Below, in pieces: positions 47,401-58,149 of a DNA stretch of 64,000 nucleotides. Each line of letters opens with the position of its first letter. The first letter of the stretch is position 1. Source of the stretch: Antedon mediterranea. Taxonomy: Eukaryota > Echinodermata > Crinoidea > Comatulida > Antedonidae. The notes beneath the pieces were generated by a model. That model did no database searches and was not told the DNA's origin. It saw only the letters and a program-made list of their open reading frames with translations. Location: contig NC_092680.1 in the NCBI RefSeq assembly GCF_964355755.1, positions 19,817,001-19,881,000 of the forward strand. The letters run 5' to 3'. Made by a program: the position numbers and the translations under genes.

Positions 47401-49464
47401 ATTAACAAATCATAATGGAATGGAACGTGCAAAATCAATATCTAGAAGTCGAAATCTAATGTCTATTTTCTACTGCGTTGCTAACGACAGAGGGATGATA
47501 AGTTGATGGGATCAACATTCATTCTCAAAAGAAAGGAAACATAAAATAAAAATAAAATCGGATCAAATGACATAACAAACAACAGGATTACTATACAAAA
47601 CATACACGTTTCTTGATTTATATAATACGTCATCAATTATTTGAAAAAAAGAAGATTTTTTTATTATTTAGCCAATTCATCTTTGAAATTTACAGTAAGT
47701 TACGGTATATATAGAATAATAAATAATAATTTATTTAGTAATGCTTTTCTGAATAAAGTTGATGATAGAAGAAGTTATATAAGAAGAACAATACAACAAT
47801 GTTAATTAAAAATGCACATTTTAAAAATAATTATTGAAATTAACTTGTCATCAACCTTTAATCTTATAATATTTCTTATTTATCAGTATATCTAAAATCA
47901 CGATCGCCGTTATCAACCTTTAGCGCAAGGATGGTAATTATATAATTAATTTAACATAAAAATAGTTTCTCTTTGTATCTACGTGAGTAACTATGTAATT
48001 GGATATACAAATGACCATTTCCTAGCAGTAATTATTGGTGAGTGCTTAAAGATTGTAGTAAATTGTTCTCCCGTGATTGGAGGCCTAACCGTCATACAGC
48101 TATTGATTGCAAGTTTTTGGCCACTCTGCTGAATCTGTCTATTACCTAGCTATTTAGTGTATCTAACTAATTAGCATTTAGATTGATACACTTGTAATGC
48201 CAACAGTGAACAAAACTTAAATTAACCGTAAATCTGTTTGGAAAATGAGACAGTTGTCTTTTTATTTATTAAAAGGAAGAGTGGTTCATAGTCTACTACA
48301 GTCATTAAGAAGACGATCAATTTAATTTGTGACTTTAATTAATACAATAGTAAGATATTAATAAAACGACCCTATACTTTTATGGCTAGGAATTGGCTAG
48401 TTTGTCAAAATATAAAAGCAGTAATGTTCTAATTCCAGTGTAATATAGTAGCCTTTCAATTACAGGGTCGGGTATTATACTATATCATAAAATACTAATT
48501 TTAAGTTTAATCAGGTAAGAGATAAGAGATACTCTAACAGCTGCAAATAAACCATATATTGGGCTAACAGATTTAAGAACTAAACAAGAATTTTCAATTA
48601 ATTTTCAAAACTCGAACATAAACAATTTCTAAAAATTGTCTGTCACTGCTTACTAAATAATTGTGAAAGTTGGCATTCCGTTAATTGTAGATAGAAAGAA
48701 TGGTGGATGATAAGAGTAGCTATATGCGGAAAGATGATAACAAGCAGCAAACTACAGAGATGCTGAAGTAAATGATAACATTCCACATAACTTGATAATT
48801 ATCATCTTTTTAGATTGTTTTAATCCATATGATTCATTATAGATTAATGATTAATAATGTCTATAGACCCAATAACAATAAATATATAATTAATCTATAA
48901 TTTCTGTTTTGGGTCGAGAGGCCTATGGTGAAAATATTTTTTAATTTGCGTTGTTCTCCATTCCATATCTTTATTGAATTGTATTGTTTTTGATGTATAA
49001 AGTTCCGAATAAAGTCAATTTAATATATTAATGTCTGTAACAAATAGCACTAGATTGAATAGTATTATAGCATTAAACAATGATACAAAATCTGTAACAT
49101 ACATCTACTTAGGAAAGAATGAATACACTCTTCTCTGATCTACTGTACATAAAATCAATATAGAGAAAGGGTAAATTACATTGCTTTTAAATCACTTTTG
49201 AAATCTTATATTTAAAATTATTTTTAATGGTATTTATTTATTTAACATTAATTAGATATTATTTTGATAAAGTTATTATTTCTTAGTTGTTAAAATAAAT
49301 GGTTGATTATCATGATTGGTCCATCTATATTTATTACAATACTAGGTTCATATATCAATAATAATGCTAACAATATAATTAGATTATAAAACATGATACA
49401 TACCCACTGGAACCACGATGAGGATGCAAACTAAAACGATGGTTGCTGCCAGACGAATAGCCAT
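28887..49464 (-). CDS. Nicotinic acetylcholine receptor alpha-type subunit, nine coding exons
   Basis: Coding exons: 49404-49464, 46234-46376, 41264-41308, 34364-34473, 31537-31790, 30928-31122, 30178-30264, 29722-29831, 28887-29426. Phases all match, giving 514 residues. Residues 1-20 are a signal peptide ([20 protein letters not shown]). The ligand-binding domain has WLTLAWTD (Trp85), WTPDILLYN, the Cys-loop C153-C167 ([15 protein letters not shown], with Trp for the usual second Phe of FPF), SWTYDG (Trp174) and the vicinal pair Cys217-Cys218 that marks alpha subunits. TM1 is about 235-258. TM2 ([19 protein letters not shown]) keeps the Glu before the pore helix, so it should pass cations. 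TM3 lies at about 300-322, a cytoplasmic loop follows, and TM4 is at about 474-499. Exon sizes 45, 110, 195, 87 and 110 equal those I recall for vertebrate CHRNA7; the 254-nt exon corresponds to two CHRNA7 exons. The subunit assembles as a pentameric acetylcholine-gated channel in the plasma membrane. Confidence 0.96.
29722..29831 (-). CDS. nAChR exon 8 (TM3)
   Basis: 110 nt. Encodes [20 protein letters not shown] then [19 protein letters not shown]3 is unusually rich in methionine. Donor GTACGC, phase 0. Confidence 0.95.
30178..30264 (-). CDS. nAChR exon 7 (TM2)
   Basis: 87 nt. Acceptor TATTTATCTTAG. Encodes [20 protein letters not shown] then PTSDASPML, the pore-lining helix. Donor GTACGT. 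Confidence 0.95.
30525..30605. repeat. Imperfect foldback in nAChR intron 6
   Basis: TATAGTCTATACATGAAGGA on the left pairs, with a few mismatches, with TTTTTTCCTCATGGTCTATA on the right around an A/T loop. Likely a foldback remnant. Confidence 0.55.
30928..31122 (-). CDS. nAChR exon 6 (loop C and TM1)
   Basis: 195 nt. Encodes [20 protein letters not shown] and the TM1 helix [20 protein letters not shown], ending [12 protein letters not shown]. Phase 1 in and out. Confidence 0.96.
31537..31790 (-). CDS. nAChR exon 5 (Cys-loop)
   Basis: Acceptor ATTCTTTTAG, donor GTAATA. Encodes [14 protein letters not shown], the Cys-loop, [15 protein letters not shown] and NGEWHLK. Equals two exons of vertebrate CHRNA7 without the intron between them. 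Confidence 0.95.
31940..32165 (+). mobile_element. tRNA-derived SINE, family S1, copy 2 (truncated)
   Basis: Shares TAGCTGC, GAGTATGTTTCCATACATGT, TTGATCCAAAA and GGTAATAATGTG with 15900-16040. The tRNA-like head is missing or decayed. Lies in nAChR intron 4. Confidence 0.7.
32195..32640. repeat. Minisatellite, about seven units of roughly 60 bp
   Basis: Diverged units each read TCAAAGTATTATTATAATAA, then TTTTCGGACTGGTGGTAGAG, TTTTGATATCCTCATTCTCA. Unit length varies by small indels. Non-coding, inside nAChR intron 4. Confidence 0.85.
33290..33470 (+). repeat. GTCGGTCGGT repeat family E, copy 1 (with insertion)
   Basis: CGCGACTCAATAGTTCACTA, a run of GGTC/TGTC tetramers, CCGGTATCACTATGCGTTTT, then about 80 extra bases before AGCACGCGACTTATGGCTGT and TGGCCTTGTT. 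The same modules occur at 55629-55731 and 58042-58149 without the extra bases. Confidence 0.85.
34140..34320. repeat. GC-rich possible foldback island beside nAChR exon 4
   Basis: GCGACGC, GCGCGACAAAACG and TTTTGTCGCGTCGCGC occur within an AT-rich intron, partly as inverted copies. Probably another decayed MITE; boundaries unclear. Confidence 0.35.
34364..34473 (-). CDS. nAChR exon 4 (110 nt)
   Basis: Encodes [20 protein letters not shown] and [16 protein letters not shown], covering the loop D Trp and the loop A region. Donor GTAAGT, phase 2. Confidence 0.96.
34930..35338 (+). mobile_element. LINE 3' end fragment (reverse transcriptase C-terminus)
   Basis: One frame reads [28 protein letters not shown], a TGA, then [20 protein letters not shown] and [17 protein letters not shown]. 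The [11 protein letters not shown] block is typical of the C-terminal end of LINE polyproteins. The TGA sits where CGA (Arg) would fit, a CpG decay. Ends AATAAAAGTTGAATTGAATTG, a simple tail. It lies in nAChR intron 3 and is dead. Confidence 0.75.
37241..37418. mobile_element. MITE, family F (TTAAGCTTGGTTCCCACTAG), copy 1
   Basis: Begins TTAAAGCTTGGTTCCCACTA followed by GAACACAACACAAGGACGTA. The right end is decayed but keeps AAGCTTTAA. Same family as 41580-41764. Confidence 0.75.
37635..37800. mobile_element. MITE-like repeat, family A, copy 3
   Basis: AAAGCTCTGTCTTCACTATC at the left, AGTGTAGACAGAGCTT at the right. The core has two copies of CATATCACTACC and ends GGGCACATCACACTT. The best-preserved ends of the three copies. 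Confidence 0.85.
41264..41308 (-). CDS. nAChR exon 3 (45 nt)
   Basis: TTTTATTAG|GACGAAG to CTGACGCTG|GTGAGT. Encodes [16 protein letters not shown] 45-nt exon at this place is typical of the family. Confidence 0.95.
41580..41764. mobile_element. MITE, family F, copy 2 (near-perfect long inverted repeat)
   Basis: 185 bp. Left end TTAAGCTTGGTTCCCACTAG; the complement of the right end reads TTAAGCGTGGTTCCCACTAG. The pairing continues inward about 50 bp with AAGGACGTAA and CGCAACGCAAG. The TTAA ends suggest a TTAA target. No coding content. Confidence 0.9.
43926..44060 (+). mobile_element. tRNA-derived SINE, family S4
   Basis: GTAGATTGGTGGTTATGATG (A box region), CTGGGTTCAAGTCCCG (B box), then a short body and an AT-rich tail. 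The 3' side does not pair with the 5' GGGGTTG, so it is not a tRNA gene. Confidence 0.7.
45213..45232 (+). other. G-run cluster (possible G-quadruplex)
   Basis: GGGGAGGGGGAGGGGGAG in nAChR intron 2. There are only three G-runs in strict register, so quadruplex formation needs a split of one run. Confidence 0.4.
46234..46376 (-). CDS. nAChR exon 2
   Basis: Acceptor TTGCCTTAATAG, donor GTAAGT. Encodes [20 protein letters not shown] and [13 protein letters not shown], then MTLQQIMDV, the conserved N-terminal helix and first strands. Confidence 0.95.
46377..49403 (-). other. nAChR intron 1
   Basis: 3.0 kb, AT-rich. The open frames at 46613-46900 and 47309-47506 have no recognisable content. No repeats with clear ends seen. 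Confidence 0.6.
49404..49464 (-). CDS. nAChR exon 1 (signal peptide)
   Basis: ATG at 49464. Hydrophobic [20 protein letters not shown]. Donor GTATGT, phase 1. No other ATG with a fitting leader was seen next to it. Confidence 0.85.
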
Positions 49465-51499
49465 TATCCCTGCAGTTGACGACGCAATATGAAAAACGAG
49501 AAATCAGATGGCAAACGCAAAATAACTACATACACATCAACTCCGTAAACTCTGGGAGAGGAAAAAGATTATCGCAAAACATTCAGACATTGGATTGTCA
49601 AATCTGATGTATGAACCAGCACCTCTTTACCTCACGGATGCTTGTTAGCAGACTGACTTAGTGTGTCCTCGGTTGGATATGCGACGCAACACGTATCTAC
49701 CGTATCCGATGTATCACGTCATAATGTGTCAAAGCTCCGTGTCAAGCTTTTATGTTTAGGTGAAACTGGATAAAAAAGACCATAGACTGGGCATACAATA
49801 ACGACAACAATCACACAGCTTGATATTTCACGAGATTGGCTTAAGCTTGAAACGTATTTCTATTTTAGCGCATGCTCATAACGAAGAGATCCGAAAATCC
49901 GAGAGGTTTTAAGACTGCTGCGACCAATGTTCTCTGCTTGAGCATAATTAATAGTGATTAGTATAATACAGATAGGAATAAAACATTATGATGTGATATA
50001 CTGTCATATATAACTCAAAAGTGGAAGACCACACTCGTGGTATTACCAGTGCCTAGCTTTAAAGCACACAATTCCGATTTTGAAGATGTTTGCCTGCGTA
50101 AAATGATCGATAACATATCGCAACATAATTTCAAAATAGCCTTAAGCTTCGTTTACACGAAGCAATAAGAAGTTAGTAACGTGAGACCGAGTAGTATAGC
50201 GTTAATCAAACTTCGAAAGAGCAAACGTTTTAGAAAGTGTGTACACACTACGTCATCGGTTTGCGTTTCATTTTTCTTTATGACTATTTAAAATAGTATT
50301 ATGAAGATATGTACTAACAATTTAAGATGTATCGTTTGTTACCACAACTAAATCATTTCAAACGAACGAATCATATTTCGGCCTAGTTATGAACCACCAC
50401 TAACATTAGATACATTGCTTCTGACATTAGTAATTATTGCTAAGTCGTTACCCGTATTTTCTTGTTATGTCTCAATCGACTAGCTTGTAATTTGTTGCCA
50501 TAACTTATGTAATTAATTTCCGCAAAAGAAGTTCTTAAGCGCGTAGTAAAGTGGATCTATCTAATGTGTTTATTTTGGTGTGTGTCGTTCAGTGTATCGG
50601 AATACAAAATGATACATAACTGGTATTTACAATATGATTTTGATTGAATTGATTTTAATACTGTAGTATGGTGGTTACAATTTAAATATAATGTCAGTTT
50701 CAAATAGTACTAGCTCGCTTTGGCTTTCAGTACCAGTTCATAGGAAAACAACAACGGTATTCTGTCATGAGATTAATTCTTAGAGAATATGAGTTTTTAG
50801 TTCTCATAGTGGACATTACGTAACACGCTGTTCAATATGCTCTAATTAAAAATAATTAAGACATTACAACGAACAGATTTTAATTAATTATCAGTAATTA
50901 ATATTCAATATTAACAGAAAATGTTTGAGTTTGCTAGTTGAATTACAGTAACGAACCAATAAACATTTCCGATTGCCACCCGATCCATGTGCTGTACCAT
51001 AAGCATATGGAAGTATTTTCAACTGTATGTACTGTACATATTATAGCCCAAAAATGTGTATTTGCTCACTGGAAAGAATGACGAAATTCAAAGGTATTTA
51101 TAGCTATTAATAACAACCAATCAAATTCTTATATTATAGTGAAATAATTAAATGTTTAACGAGAGTACAGTGTGAAACCAACTCACAAACAAACCGTCAT
51201 AAAACACGCCACCTATAGTACTTGGCAAAGGTAATTAAAACGAACAAAGAAAATTAAAAACATTTTTAATTTTATTCATAAAACAAACTATTTTTTAAAG
51301 TTCTAAAAACTGTATTGTATAGTTTAGAAAAATCAGATTTCGATTTTACGACGTACATGGAATTTTTGAAAGTGGACCGTTAGCTGAGCGTTAGTAGTAC
51401 AAAATCGATGGATTAAATCAATAACATTAAATACGAAGGCATACAGCGTTATTGAAACCGACATGAATATTTCAAATATCATAATCCTGTATGTTGTCA

Positions 51500-52435
51500 T
51501 ACATTAGTCATTTACATCATCATCGAATTATTATCTTCAACTGAATCCTTCCACTTCTATCATCTCAACATTATCATTTTCCTCATTCCATCAATGCCAA
51601 TTATTCTCAGCATTCCTCATCATAGTATCATCTACATCCTTTTCATTTCATTTTTTCATTCATTTATTTATTCGACCAATTAACATTAAATTAATACAGG
51701 ACCGAAACAAAGCACAATGGTTAGGGGCAACTAAAGCAAAAACATTACTATAACTCAAAGAGTCAGTTGCCCCTTAAAAACATCGAAATACAAGAAATAT
51801 TGCACCAAGTAAAACAATCGTAGGCCTACAAGCTTATTAAAAGTCTCTTTATACTCAAAATTAGTATAAGGGATCGGTACATAAATATACAAAATTAACA
51901 GATTAATAATCGGAAACAGCATCTCATCCTCTTCCTCTTGGTCCCATTCTATCAATATCCAATATCTTGCCATTCTCATCCTCCTCATCTTCATAGGCCT
52001 TGTAATCATCCTCATTATTATGTTGTTATCATTTACATTCTCATCATTCTTGTCTCATCTTCATCATCTCAATCTTCCTAACCTCCTCCTCATGATTTTG
52101 AACAACCTCATTATCATAATCATCATTCTCCTCATCCCAACCTCCTCATTATTATTCTTCCCATACTTTCTCATTTTCATCATCATCGTCGCCATCGTCA
52201 TCATCATATCATCATCATCCTTATCACTAGACCCTCTTATTCTCATTATTACCCTCATCATACTCTTTTCATCATCGCATTATCATCTTTCTCATCTCAT
52301 AAGTCATCAATATCAACCTCCTTTCATTATAGAATTATCACGCTCCTCTCCGTACCATCTCGTTCTCATGTCATTCGTCCCTATTATCACCCTATCCTTG
52401 ATTACACCTGTAACTCCTTTTATGTTCCTCTCCTA
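51500..52435. repeat. Pyrimidine-rich CAT/CTC low-complexity tract
   Basis: Repeated TCATCATC, TCCTCCTCATC and TCTCATCTTC give one long leucine/isoleucine/serine-rich open frame on plus and a Met/Arg-rich one on minus. Both are artefacts of composition. Confidence 0.85.
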
Positions 52436-55400
52436 AATAAAAATGTATTTTTATAATAGATATAACGGTTTTTTGTGTGTGTTTATTAACAAATGGATTG
52501 TCTGTTTAAAAGTGTAATTATAATAATAAGTGATGTACATGGGTGAATATACCATTATCATGTCAGACTAAGTAATTGTCAGAATACAGAATTCTACGCA
52601 TTTATATTTATGTCACTTAACAGATACGCGATCGGGTTCTAACCTTTATCTAAAACACAAAACAATGGATTTTCTCTCATCATTAATTGAGTTAACATAT
52701 CTACAAGAAGCATTGAGATTTCTTGACAAGATAGTACCTAAATGTACACTATGTAAGTACTTTATGTATCCTTCTCAGTTTACTGTGGTCGTTGGAAATT
52801 TTATTCTAAATGAAAAATTGTAATTACCATCATTCAATCCAGACTAAAAAAGTGTTAATCAGGCATAAATGTAATTATTAAACGTAATTTACTTTTTAAT
52901 TCATAATAAAAGAGTGGATAGGATGTGATTTAATTAAGTTTCTCATATTTTTAAGCTAAGTAGTAAGAAAACAAAAAGTAGAACAGTTTAGATAAACAAA
53001 TACGACTTAAGTGAGCACTTGGAAAATTGATAAAATACCCCAGAGCTGGTAGGACCCGTAATACTAACATGAAATCAATTGCTATTATTATTTCATCTGC
53101 TAAGGGATCATGAACCAGGTTAGATGCGTCAAAGAGATACGCGAGTAGGTTAGAGTGCCAATATTGCATAGGCCTATTCAAGCAATTAGAAACATGTACT
53201 AATACTACCCTGCGTGTAAACAGTACTGTTTTTACCAAAGGCTCTAAATTAGTTTATAACACTCAAGATATTTTATTTACGATGACAGTTTAATGAAATA
53301 GATGAGCCTACTATTAGATTCAGTTCAATTAAACAACCAATGGTTCTAATTTTGTTTAACACTAGAAATAATATTCTTTATTTATGATGACAGATTAATG
53401 AAATAGTGTGGGCCAACTACTAATTTCAGTACTAACTTGTGTGTATAATACTTATTTCACTTGTTTCCACAACAATTTTGTAGGCTATACATGTAATATT
53501 GACTTCGAATAATTATAAAAAATAAAGGTACACTATCGTCACTTCCTATACCAATACAAATCTTTACACACAATCGTCATATTTGTTTTAAAAAGTAATT
53601 CCTTTTTAATGTATTGATTCCGCCCCCCCCCCCACCCAACTACTATTTTCTTTTAAGATAATGACCTTTTGATCTGGGAACACAACATAGTACAATAGTA
53701 TAGTACAATATATTAATAAAAACAAACGTGTATACTCAGATTTAACAGCAGATCTGGATTTTGAACTAATGAACTAAAGACAAATTGAGCCTATTGCCTC
53801 TTTCCTCCATGTCTGAAATCCTAACCATTAATTTATTTTATTGAAATATATCTCAGATATCAGTGCAATTTCAAGAGAAATTGTTAGTTTTATTTCTTGT
53901 GACTACGAACAAATGAGAAAATGCCAAATTTAACTTAATATGTTCTAAACTGAATAAACAAAAATCCAAAAATGAATAGCGGATGAAGCTACATTTTACC
54001 ATTATGTTTATTTAGTTCGGAAATCACCATCAAAACGGCGCATTCTTAGCATATTTACTGCAATTTAAGAATTCACATTTATCATAATTTGATGTGTCGC
54101 AAGTTATATTACTATGGCTCTACCAAAAGCAAATGTACGCACTATCGGTTACATTGCTCAGAGTCGGTTGATGAAACCATCGAACGCTTGGCTAACGCAT
54201 ACATCTTTAAGTAAAAAAGATAATTTAATTTCTGGGAACATCCCAATAAATCGATAGTATTTTGTAACTAAAGAAGACCATTGTGGTATACGCGTTACAA
54301 TTAATTTGTTCAAATTGCTTTGTTTTAAGGACATTTAGGTAACAATACATACGCCACCAATAGTTTCATTTATCTCATTATTGACTGAGCTTGCAGCGTC
54401 TAAGAGATTTGAAGTGCCGTGAAAGATCCAAAGGGGTGTTTACTTACACATTTCTTATCAAAAGGCAAATAATTAACTATGAATCTAACCATATTCTACT
54501 CAGGCTGTCTCATTTTCTGGAATCAGAAAAGCTCAGACACAAATTGGAAATACATTATTTATCAAAACCTTCAGATAGCATGACCTGGTACAATATTAAA
54601 ATCCAGAACTGAAACTATGCCAAATGTAGGATATTTATGAAGAGAATTTAAATTATCGATAAATAATAGTGTAAAGCAAATATAATTTCTTTTTATGATC
54701 AATTAGACATTATTAGCACAATGAATAATTCATAATTAAACTATGCCTTGAAGGTGGGGCCTGTAATTTTCCAAATAGTTTTTTTTTTGCAGTGTAATTT
54801 CAACTATTTCTTGACACACTCTAAAGAAATATGTATCATAGTCTGATAAAGTATTTTTATAAAATGTTTTTAATGTGTTATGCTCATGTGAGGATTTAAG
54901 AATGTTACAACTGCAAATATCTTTAAAGTTAAGCAACTAAGCTTCAAAGAGATAGTGTATACAACATCAAGAATTGAATAACCGACAATGACGTCAAATT
55001 TTTTAGTTAATTTGACTGGAACAGAACTGTGTCTCAACCGGCACTTCTATTCTATAAATACATCCAAAGGTATATGTTTATAGAAAATGATTTTAGACTT
55101 ACCTTTAACAGGCCTCCTACCAAATGATGTTTTAAAGTAAAACAAAATCAATAGAATTAGTCGGAAGAAATATTTGTATGAAATAATTTTTTTAAAGTGT
55201 TATTAATCTAAAACTATTTAACAGTAAAGTGTTTCAGAATGTGTTTCAAGGGGTTTTCACAGAAAATGTTCAGAAATATGTTCACTTTAAATATCTTCTC
55301 TAGTAGGCCTATGTTTAATGCTACGATAAAATCATTTTAAAGAAAAAGCACCGTGTTGAAACAACGCATTTAAAAATAAAATTAATAGTAAATACCAAAA

Positions 55401-55628
55401 AAAATTGTATATACCTCTATACCAACTGTCACTAATTGCATGATCGCACTAAAATCAATTTGTTGTTACTTAAATTACCCCCATGCTACCTTTAAGAAGA
55501 ACATATGTCGTTTTAGCAATCGTTTTTTTCAATAATACCCAATTTGCTGTACGTATCCAATCATATCATAAGAATTGTCGAGTTAGGTTACAATATGAAA
55601 ATGAGAAAATAGAAGAAAAGTCGTTTTT

Positions 55629-55731
55629 AGTCGCGTGGACGCGACTCTATAATTCACTATGTCGGTCGGTCGGTCTGTCGGTCCGGTATCACTATGCGTT
55701 TTAGCACGCGACTTATGGCTGTTGGCCTTGT
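55629..55731 (+). repeat. GTCGGTCGGT repeat family E, copy 2
   Basis: AGTCGCGTGGACGCGACT (a small palindrome), ATAATTCACTATGTCGGTCG, GTCCGGTATCACTATGCGTT, then AGCACGCGACTTATGGCTGT and TGGCCTTGTT. Confidence 0.9.
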
Positions 55732-55792
55732 TAATTAACAAATCGGTATGTTAGCTTTTTGAAATGATTACACGAATTAATTTTATTAATTT

Positions 55793-55849
55793 AAAAAACA
55801 GTTCCTTACATCTGTTATAGTTATTAACAGAAGTAAGGAACTGTTTTTT
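55793..55849. repeat. Near-perfect foldback, 25-bp stem
   Basis: AAAAAACAGTTCCTTACATC plus TGTTA pairs with TAACAGAAGTAAGGAACTGT plus TTTTT, one mismatch in 25, loop TAGTTAT. Size is in the range of small hairpin precursors, but no expression evidence exists here. Confidence 0.85.
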
Positions 55850-55872
55850 CTTTTTACATTGATCATCAAATC

Positions 55873-55924
55873 AAATATGAATTTGATCATTTAATACCGT
55901 ATTAAATGATCAGATTCATATTTT
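55873..55924. repeat. Second foldback, 23-bp stem with 3-4 nt loop
   Basis: AATATGAATTTGATCATTTA then ATA, loop CCG, then TATTAAATGATCAGATTCAT then ATT: one mismatch. It begins 24 bp after the first foldback. Confidence 0.85.
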
Positions 55925-58041
55925 TAATAACCAAATCCAGTGCATTTACATATTTGCTGGTATAAAACAATGTTTACTAAGTTAGCTATGTATCATATCA
56001 TATTTTGCCAGTGCGTGTTTTAACGAAAGATAGTATGCATCTGTTAACAATTAGGCCTAATTGCCTGATGGAATTGATAGATTGAATATTTACATTGGTT
56101 GGGATTTTGTAAAGATTCTAGTGTAGGTTTTTCCAAAATTAAAGATAAAATAAAAACTGTGTAAAACAAAAAAAGAATAAGGCCGTAACTTTTCTTCAAT
56201 AAGTTATATCTAATCAATCAATACACATTCAAATTATCGACACAAATTGTTGATAAAATGATTAACCTAATGCATAAAGATAAAGGTAAAATAAATACCT
56301 GCCAATGCTTTACCTGGTGTAAAACGCGCATGTGTGCGTGTTTGCACGTAAAAGTACGCTACAAAATCAGTCTCTCTACGAGTGTGACATTAAACCTCTC
56401 GGATTCGAACAACTCTGATAATAGGCGACAAGTTTACAAGAAGTGTGAAGATAACGCTCTGCGTTTTATACTTAACAGGGAATCACAACATCTAAGATCT
56501 GTCGATGCAGTATATCGTTTTTATATAAGAATATCCATTTTGGATCACGGTTATCTCTAGCCTCCGGATGAAGATCTAACAAATATGCCCCAAAACAGTC
56601 ATTAACATGACACAATTGAACATACAATTAACAGGCTTCTAAATGACCTTACCTTTTGAATGTCTTGATGGTAGTCGGTGATACTAGAAATTAGTGGGTA
56701 CAAAAAAAAATATTAGAATTTAGAAATGACCAATCCGATAGAAACAGAACATACTTTTATCTATTCTTGGATGCGGTTCTCTCGACGAGATCTCGGAAAT
56801 GCCTTGCGCAGAATTGAGTGTTTGTGCTAGAGTAGTGTATTCGTGTTGGTGTTATTAGCGAAGGGATGAGGTAATCGATATAATTCTATTTTCTGCATGT
56901 ACCTAGTGAGATCCCAGAGGATTTCCTTGTCATTGATCCTAGTTGATATTGTAATCGTTTATTTAGGCTGCTACATAAACGTGTTGATAGAATTTGTCTT
57001 CATTAGAAGTGTTAAAATCAATTATGGATAAATCGTACCACTAATGTTTGTCCAGTGTTTGTCAAATCTAGGTACGCAACATATCTTATCGAAATGCTCA
57101 CACTGACCGCAATTTCTTAGTACGTTATGAGATTAATAAAGAAGGAAACATAGACATAAAGTTTTCCGATCATCAACAATCACAGAAGTGGTTTAAAAAT
57201 ATATTTCATCTCGCAAACGCGAACAAAATAAAGACTAAAAAGGCTGTAATTGATTCTTAAATAAAAGTGTAGAGAAACTTTTATTGATTGAAACAACATG
57301 TGTATTTACTATAATTATTGATTCTGATCTGTATCATGGCATAAAAACATTCGCTGTTAACTCCTCAACTACTTGAAAAAAAAGTTAACATGTTTTCCCG
57401 GAAATGATTATTTTGTTTGGGTTTGCATAGTTATATCCTCTGCTGGACAATTCATATCACAATACTGTATTAAATAAAAAAAAACCTTATCCAAAAGCAT
57501 TCACTTTTTTTCTTTTACACAAACATTCGCGGTAATGTGCATATGGGAGCTTATGTTTGCTGGTATTAAGTAGGTAACGTTTGTAGCCACACTCAACAAC
57601 ATTTATAGGCATAACTTAAGTACATTGAGGTGTTAACTGCTGCAATTTCCTCGGCGAAATTCTTGAAGTAGGGTAAATCTTAAAAGCATATTACAAAAAT
57701 AAATCACATTAAGTTTGTACTGTATCGTATAGTCTTCAAGGAATTGTATTAGTTCAACTGAAGTAACAAACTATGTAAACAAACATAATTATAGCATACA
57801 CATGTATCATTAAACACTTATATAAAGCATATTGTCGATGTTATAGTAGGGCTACCTAAAGTTCAAAGTTCACATGTCTGCTAACTAAAAAAAATGTCTA
57901 GACAAGGTAACCATTTTTTTTATACAAACACAAACAAAGCGCTATATTTGGTAGGTATATCCTAAAATATTATTATAAGATAGTCAAAATGTAGAGGCCC
58001 ACAATGTTTTTCGGTAAAATAATTATTTTAGAGTCATTATT

Positions 58042-58149
58042 AGTCGCGTGGACGCGACTCAATAGTTCACTATGTCGGTCGGTCGGTCTGTCGGTCGGTC
58101 CGGTATCACTATGCGTTTTAGCACGCGACTTATGGCTGTTGGCCTTGTT
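58042..58149 (+). repeat. GTCGGTCGGT repeat family E, copy 3
   Basis: Almost identical to 55629-55731 over its whole length (AGTCGCGTGGACGCGACTCA, GTCCGGTATCACTATGCG, CACGCGACTTATGGCTGTTG), with one extra tetramer pair. Confidence 0.9.

Noticed and set aside
52020-52436. 138-residue hydrophobic open frame
   Set aside because: It arises from a CAT/CTC low-complexity tract; the opposite strand is open too and neither has a domain or splice support.
56258-56560. 100-residue plus-strand open frame
   Set aside because: No recognisable motif, no splice or start support, and such lengths occur by chance in this sequence.
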